From assembly GCF_003286075.1 (NCBI RefSeq), contig NZ_QLUV01000007.1:62001-126000 (forward strand): a stretch of 64,000 nt of DNA. Direction: 5' to 3'. Both the position numbers and the translations under genes were made by a program. Shown one piece after another: positions 58,702 to 64,000 of this stretch. The stretch comes from Paracoccus endophyticus. Its GTDB lineage: Bacteria; Pseudomonadota; Alphaproteobacteria; Rhodobacterales; Rhodobacteraceae. The notes beneath the pieces were generated by a model that did not search any database, was not told the DNA's origin, and saw nothing but the letters and a program-made list of their open reading frames with translations. Position 1 is the stretch's first letter. Each line of letters begins with the position of its first letter.

Positions 58702-59000
58702 TGCCCAAGGGATACTGGGTCGCGCATGTGACCGTGAACGACCCGCTGGCCTACGAGGCCTATCGCCGCGCCAATGCCGCCGCCTTTCAGAAATACGGCG
58801 GCCGCTTCCTTGTGCGCGGGTCCGAGGGGCGCGTGGCCGAGGGCGAGATGCCCGGCCGCACCGTCGTCGTCGAATTCCCCAGTGTCGAAGCCGCCCATGC
58901 GTGCTATGACAGCCCGGAATACCGCCGGGCACTGGCGCTGCGACTACCGTGCAGCACGGCCAACCTGGCGATCTTTGCCGGATGGGACGCGAACAGTTGA
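58701..59000 (+). CDS. DUF1330 family protein
   Basis: 99 aa ferredoxin-like alpha/beta fold of the dimeric barrel type: PKGYWVAHVTVNDPLAYEAYRRANAAAFQKYGGRFLVRG, then RTVVVEFPSVEAAHACYDSPEYRRAL. No known enzyme activity. The start overlaps the ppk2 stop, so the two are co-translated, but the link is unexplained. Confidence 0.9.
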   Translation: MPKGYWVAHVTVNDPLAYEAYRRANAAAFQKYGGRFLVRGSEGRVAEGEMPGRTVVVEFPSVEAAHACYDSPEYRRALALRLPCSTANLAIFAGWDANS

Positions 59001-59055
59001 CATAGGTTTGCACGCACCATCTTGCGTCTTGCCGGTGCTTGGCTGAAATGGTGTC

Positions 59056-59550
59056 ATGTTCCGTAACCTGTTGACTCGCCTTTTCGCGCAAGACGCGCCC
59101 GACCAGCCCCTGGCCGCGGAGGATGCCGAACTGGCCGTGGCCGCCCTGCTGGTCAGGGTCGCGCGGGCCGATGACAGGTACGGTCCCGCCGAACGCGGCC
59201 GGATCGATCACCTGCTGGCGCGCCGTCGCCACCTGGACCCGTCCGCGGCGGCCGACCGCCGTGCCGCCGCCGAGATGATCGAGGCCGAGGCCCCGGACAC
59301 CGTGCGGTTCACGCGCGCCATCAAGGACCGCATCCCCCTGGAGCGGCGGGTCGAGGTTGTCAGCGCGCTGTGGGACGTGGCGCTGGCCGACGGCCACCGC
59401 AGCGCCGAGGAGGACGCGGCCGTCCGCTTGGCCGCGAACCTGCTGGGCGTCAGCGACATGGAAAGCGCAACCGCCCGGCAGCAGGTCGAGCGAGAGCGCA
59501 TGGATCATGCGCGCGCGCCCCTCGGGGCCGCCGTGGGCGACGGGGCCTGA
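59056..59550 (+). CDS. TerB-like all-helical protein
   Basis: 164 aa with the TerB-type pattern: ELAVAALLVRVARADDRYGPAERGRIDHLLARRR and VVSALWDVALADGHRSAEEDAAVRLAANLLGVSD, two similar metal-binding-like halves with Asp/Glu (DDRYG, DGHRSAEED). The family was named from tellurite operons, but most copies stand alone; no ter genes are nearby. Function unknown. Confidence 0.85.
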   Translation: MFRNLLTRLFAQDAPDQPLAAEDAELAVAALLVRVARADDRYGPAERGRIDHLLARRRHLDPSAAADRRAAAEMIEAEAPDTVRFTRAIKDRIPLERRVEVVSALWDVALADGHRSAEEDAAVRLAANLLGVSDMESATARQQVERERMDHARAPLGAAVGDGA

Positions 59551-59819
59551 CCCTGGCCGCTGGACCGGGGCGTTGGCCCCTTCGCGGCTGATCCAGAGGC
59601 TCGCGCACCCTTGTCGTTTCATCGCATCCTGCCAGCTTGAAGAGGGTGCGCCGGCATGTCCGTGTCCAGCCGGGCGGCCGCACGCCCGGGCTGCCGCGGC
59701 ACGTCCCTGACGGGCGGCCCTGGCGGGCCGACCCCCAGCCACCATGACCCACAACCCACCGCGATGATCCCGGTTGCCGAGACGCGGCCCGCCTGCGGCC
59801 AGCGCCGGGACCATCGCGA

Positions 59820-59845
59820 GGCGCCTGCCGCACATGGCAGGCGCC
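59820..59845. repeat. perfect inverted repeat (10-bp arms)
   Basis: GGCGCCTGCC-gcacat-GGCAGGCGCC. No T-run on either side. Could be a weak terminator, an RNA stem or a palindromic binding site; about 115 bp before the leuL promoter. Confidence 0.6.
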
Positions 59846-59960
59846 GTGTCCTCAAGGGGGGCAACGAGATCGGCAGTGGCCGGGCGGCTGGACGGCTTTC
59901 GCGGATGCGCGGCACGGCCGATCCGCGGCCGAACCCCCTTTCCTTTGCGCCATGGCGGGG

Positions 59961-59966
59961 TATAGT
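59961..59966 (+). promoter_or_regulatory. -10 element of the leuL-leuA promoter
   Basis: TATAGT lies only 7 bp before the leader ATG at 59974, so transcription would begin at or next to that ATG and leave no 5' UTR. The -35 region (near 59938-59943, CTTTCC) is weak. Confidence 0.45.
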
Positions 59967-59973
59967 CGCTGCC

Positions 59974-60078
59974 ATGGCGCGAACCCGCATCCTTGCCTCG
60001 ACCTCTGCCGTGGGCGCCCCCTGGGGCGGCGCGCGGGTCGTGACCCTTCGCGGCCTGCTGCTTCTTACGCTGCGCTGA
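59974..60078 (+). CDS. leuL: leu operon leader peptide
   Basis: 34-aa peptide with seven Leu, four of them consecutive (residues 28-31, codons CTG CTG CTT CTT) plus Leu 33, just before the stop. Ile and Val residues also occur. It ends 73 bp before leuA. This is the classic layout of ribosome-mediated attenuation sensing charged tRNA-Leu. It probably starts leaderless. No RBS upstream is apparent. Confidence 0.8.
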   Translation: MARTRILASTSAVGAPWGGARVVTLRGLLLLTLR

Positions 60079-60122
60079 GCGGGTCCCGCCGGGCCGCCGC
60101 TCGACTGGCGCAGCGCCCGGCG
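60072..60122 (+). promoter_or_regulatory. leu attenuator: mutually exclusive RNA stems
   Basis: Stem A: CGCCGGGC (60087-60094) pairs with GCCCGGCG (60115-60122), 8 bp perfect, terminator-like. Stem B: GCGCTG (60072-60077), at the leader stop, pairs with CAGCGC (60111-60116), sharing two bases with stem A. Ribosome position over the Leu codons could decide which forms. There is no U-run after stem A, so termination may be Rho-linked or the stem may hide the leuA RBS. Confidence 0.5.
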
Positions 60123-60151
60123 ATCCCCAGACCAGCCAGAAAGAAGCCCCC

Positions 60152-61726
60152 ATGACCCCGACCCACGATCCCAGCCGCGTCCTGATCTTCGACACCACCC
60201 TGCGCGACGGCGAACAATCGCCCGGCGCCACCATGTCCCATGCCGAGAAACTGGAAATCGCCCAGATGCTGGACGAGATGGGCGTGGACATCATCGAGGC
60301 GGGCTTTCCCATCGCGTCCGAGGGCGACTTTGCCGCCGTCAGCGACATCGCCCGGCAGGCCCGCAACGCCGTGATCTGCGGCCTTGCCCGCGCCCAGATC
60401 CCCGACATCGACCGCTGCTGGGAGGCGGTGAGGCATGCGCGCCAGCCGCGCATCCACACCTTCATCGGCACCTCGCCCCTGCACCGCGCCATTCCGAACC
60501 TGGACATGGACCAGATGGCGGATCGCATCCACCAGACGGTGACCCATGCCCGCAACCTGTGCGACAACGTCCAGTGGTCGCCCATGGACGCGACCCGGAC
60601 CGAGCACGACTATCTGTGCCGCGTCGTGGAAATCGCCATCAAGGCCGGCGCCACCACGATCAACATCCCCGACACCGTCGGCTATACCGCGCCCCGCGAA
60701 TCCGCCGCCCTGATTGCCATGCTGCTGGACCGGGTGCCCGGCGCCGACAGGGTGGTCTTTGCGACCCACTGCCACGACGACCTGGGCATGGCGACCGCCA
60801 ACAGCCTGGCCGCGGTCGAGGCGGGCGCGCGCCAGATCGAATGCACCATCAACGGCCTGGGCGAACGCGCCGGCAACACCGCGCTGGAGGAGGTGGTGAT
60901 GGCGCTGAAGGTGCGCCACGACATCATGCCCTTCACCACCGGCGTCGACACCCGCAAGATCATGGGCATTTCCCGCCGCGTGTCGCAGGTGTCGGGCTTT
61001 CCGGTGCAGTTCAACAAGGCGATCGTCGGCAAGAACGCCTTCCTGCACGAATCCGGCATCCACCAGGACGGCGTGCTGAAGAACGTCGAGACGTTCGAGA
61101 TCATGCGCCCCGCCGACATCGGCCTGAACGAGGCCAACATCGCCATGGGCAAGCATTCCGGCCGCGCCGCGCTGCGGGCAAAGCTGGCCGACCTGGGCTA
61201 TGAGCTGGGGGACAACCAGCTCAAAGACGTGTTCGTGCGCTTCAAGGCGCTGGCCGACCGCAAGAAGGAGGTCTATGACGACGACCTTGTCGCGCTGGTG
61301 CAGGACAGCGCCGCAAACACCGACAGCGACTTCCTGCAGGTCAGGACGCTGCGCGTGGTCTGCGGCGGCGGCGAGCCGGCGACCGCCACGCTGACGATGG
61401 TGGTGGGCGACGCCGACCGCACGGTCGAGATGCGGGGCGACGGCCCGGTGGACGCGGCGTTCAACTGCGTGAACGCGCTGTTCCCCCACAGCGCGACCTT
61501 GCAGCTGTATCAGGTCCATGCCGTGACCGAGGGCACGGACGCGCAGGCCACCGTCAGCGTCCGGCTGGAGGAGGACGGCCGCATCGCCACGGGCCAGGCC
61601 GCCGACACCGACACGATCCTGGCCAGCGTCAAGGCCTATGTCGGGGCGCTGAACCGGCTGAAGGTGCGCCGCGAAAAGACCGCGCCCGACAGCGACACCA
61701 AGTCGATCAGCATGTATTCCCCGTGA
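60152..61726 (+). CDS. leuA: 2-isopropylmalate synthase
   Basis: First committed step of leucine synthesis (2-ketoisovalerate plus acetyl-CoA), 524 aa. Catalytic TIM barrel: [25 protein letters not shown] (metal Asp of RDGEQ), [54 protein letters not shown], then [12 protein letters not shown]. The C-terminal regulatory domain (about 395-500) binds leucine for feedback inhibition. It follows the leader peptide by 73 bp. Other leu genes are not next to it. Confidence 0.97.
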   Translation: MTPTHDPSRVLIFDTTLRDGEQSPGATMSHAEKLEIAQMLDEMGVDIIEAGFPIASEGDFAAVSDIARQARNAVICGLARAQIPDIDRCWEAVRHARQPRIHTFIGTSPLHRAIPNLDMDQMADRIHQTVTHARNLCDNVQWSPMDATRTEHDYLCRVVEIAIKAGATTINIPDTVGYTAPRESAALIAMLLDRVPGADRVVFATHCHDDLGMATANSLAAVEAGARQIECTINGLGERAGNTALEEVVMALKVRHDIMPFTTGVDTRKIMGISRRVSQVSGFPVQFNKAIVGKNAFLHESGIHQDGVLKNVETFEIMRPADIGLNEANIAMGKHSGRAALRAKLADLGYELGDNQLKDVFVRFKALADRKKEVYDDDLVALVQDSAANTDSDFLQVRTLRVVCGGGEPATATLTMVVGDADRTVEMRGDGPVDAAFNCVNALFPHSATLQLYQVHAVTEGTDAQATVSVRLEEDGRIATGQAADTDTILASVKAYVGALNRLKVRREKTAPDSDTKSISMYSP

Positions 61727-62970
<1,244 letters not shown>

Positions 62971-62981
62971 GGCCGCCTGCG

Positions 62982-64000
62982 ATGGCGCGCCGCGGCTACG
63001 ACTATGCCACGCCGGTGCGCCGGATTCTGGTGGCGCTGCTGGTGCTGGCGCTGCTGGTGCTGCTGGTGTTCTGGCGCATCGACAGCCCGCGCGCGGAACG
63101 CATGCGGGCGGCCTTCGTGGACCGCTTCGTTCCGTCCTTTGACTGGGTGATGGCCCCGGTCACGCGGATCAGCCGCATGGTGACGGGGTTCCAGTCCTAT
63201 GCGCGGCTTTATGAGCAGAACCAGGACCTGCGGCGCGAGCTGCAGAAGATGTCGGCCTGGAAAGAGGCCGCCGTCCAGCTTGAACAGGAAAACGCCAAGC
63301 TGCTGGCCCAGAACAACGTCCGCATCGATCCCGCGCTGACCAGCGTGTCGGGCGTGGTGATGACCGACAGCGGCACCGCGTTCCGCCAGTCGGTGCTGCT
63401 GAACGTGGGTGCGCGCGATGGCATTCTGGACGGATGGGCCACGATGGACGGGCTGGGGCTGGTCGGGCGCATCTCGGGGGTGGGCCAGTCCACCAGCCGC
63501 GTCATGCTGCTGACCGACCCGTCGTCGCGGCTGCCGGTGACGATCCAGCCCTCGGGGCAGCACGCGCTGCTGACGGGGGACAACAGCGCCCTGCCGGTTC
63601 TCGATTTCCTCGAAAGCCCCGAGGATGTCCGCCCCGGCGACCGGGTGATCAGCTCGGGCGACGGCGGGCTGTTCCCGCCGGGGCTGCTGGTCGGCCAGGC
63701 GGTGCTGGCGTCGGACGGGCGGATGCGCGTCCGGCTGGCCGCCGACTATGGCCGGCTGGAGTTCCTGCGCGTCCTGCGCAGCCACGCGGCCGAGGATCTG
63801 TCCGACACCGGCGCGCTGATCCCGCCGCCGCGCCCCGGCTTCATCGGTCCGCCGATGCCGCAGCCCGCCGGACCGTCGTCGATCCCGCCCGCGACGACGG
63901 CCGAGGGGCCGCCCCAGCCGGATGCCGCCAGCCGCGCCGCGGCCGCCGCCAGCGCCCCCGCCCCCGCCGTGCCGCCCGCCCCGCAGTCCCCGCGCGAGGC
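62982..64000 (+). CDS. mreC: rod shape-determining protein MreC (3' end beyond window)
   Basis: Periplasmic scaffold of the elongasome. A short cytoplasmic start (MARRGYDYATPVRRI), one membrane helix (about 15-32), a coiled coil (about 70-110: YARLYEQNQDLRRELQKMSAWKEAAVQLEQENAKL) and the beta domains VSGVVMTDSGTAFRQSVLLNVGARDGI and LTDPSSRLPVTIQPSGQ. After about residue 275 comes a Pro/Ala-rich tail that is cut at 64000. It begins 11 bp after mreB. Confidence 0.95.
   Translation, partial: MARRGYDYATPVRRILVALLVLALLVLLVFWRIDSPRAERMRAAFVDRFVPSFDWVMAPVTRISRMVTGFQSYARLYEQNQDLRRELQKMSAWKEAAVQLEQENAKLLAQNNVRIDPALTSVSGVVMTDSGTAFRQSVLLNVGARDGILDGWATMDGLGLVGRISGVGQSTSRVMLLTDPSSRLPVTIQPSGQHALLTGDNSALPVLDFLESPEDVRPGDRVISSGDGGLFPPGLLVGQAVLASDGRMRVRLAADYGRLEFLRVLRSHAAEDLSDTGALIPPPRPGFIGPPMPQPAGPSSIPPATTAEGPPQPDAASRAAAAASAPAPAVPPAPQSPRE

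Larger units (their letters stand above)
59551..59973. other. gene-free region upstream of the leu leader
   Basis: About 420 bp with no supported CDS. It contains the perfect hairpin at 59820-59845 and, at its end, the likely leuL promoter. The remainder is GC-rich and shows only shadow frames. Confidence 0.5.

Noticed and set aside
59056..59550. A tellurite resistance system
   Set aside because: Only one TerB-like protein; no terC, terD or terZ nearby. TerB-like domains are common on their own.
57460..60585. A 1041-codon open frame on the minus strand across ppk2, DUF1330 and the TerB-like gene
   Set aside because: It is antisense to several well-supported genes, Arg/Gly/Ala-rich, shows no family motif, and is expected by chance in DNA this GC-rich.

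Overview
The window is GC-rich DNA (roughly 68-70% by eye) from an alphaproteobacterium, most likely Rhodobacteraceae and probably Paracoccus or a close relative. The evidence is gene order and family types: an F1-only atpHAGDC operon with an H-type lectin gene after it; a frr-uppS-cdsA-dxr-rseP-bamA-skp run leading into fabZ-lpxA-lpxI-lpxB; LpxI in place of LpxH; and a tRNA-His with no encoded G-1 and with A73, a feature of this class. Most of it is ordinary chromosome. No insertion sequence, prophage, CRISPR array or rRNA was seen.

Layout. 1-1.9 kb: a YcbB/LdtD-type L,D-transpeptidase (cut by the left edge) and a MepK-type endopeptidase, divergent. 2.1-6.7 kb: four tightly coupled sugar-nucleotide genes (ColD-like 3-dehydrase, gmd, manC, ColC/Fcl-like) that together read as a GDP-L-colitose pathway. 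6.8-10.2 kb: a MATE exporter and a Kup potassium transporter. 10.3-19.5 kb: rutR and, divergent from it, a pyrimidine/beta-alanine operon (omega-aminotransferase, cupin, N-carbamoyl-beta-alanine amidohydrolase, an unusual small gene, dihydropyrimidinase, four-gene ABC importer) with a near-perfect RutR operator on its promoter. 19.5-23.9 kb: an esterase/formamidase, tRNA-His, a small DUF protein, a phosphoesterase, a lipid kinase, a TauE/SafE permease and RidA.

23.2-37.5 kb: the envelope block on the minus strand (lpxB, lpxI, lpxA, fabZ, nadD, skp, bamA, rseP, dxr, cdsA, uppS, frr, an MBL hydrolase, pyrH). lpxB lacks a stop where the family ends and stays open through the opposite-strand ridA. 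37.6-47.6 kb: housekeeping genes (miaA, an AraC regulator, rlmE, ppx/gppA, a VWA protein, purD, prs, an HCCA isomerase, an alpha/beta hydrolase). 47.6-53.2 kb: H-lectin and the F1 ATP synthase operon. 53.3-59.6 kb: a methyltransferase, gloB, clpA, a PPK2 preceded by a Pho-box-like repeat, DUF1330 and a TerB-like protein. 59.9-64 kb: a leucine leader peptide and leuA, then mreB and mreC (cut by the right edge).

Most distinctive: the colitose cassette, the RutR operator with its operon and foreign-looking small gene, the lpxB read-through, and the leu leader whose likely promoter implies a leaderless start. No clearly new multi-gene system was found; the closest candidates are the unknown small gene and the cupin inside the pyrimidine operon.
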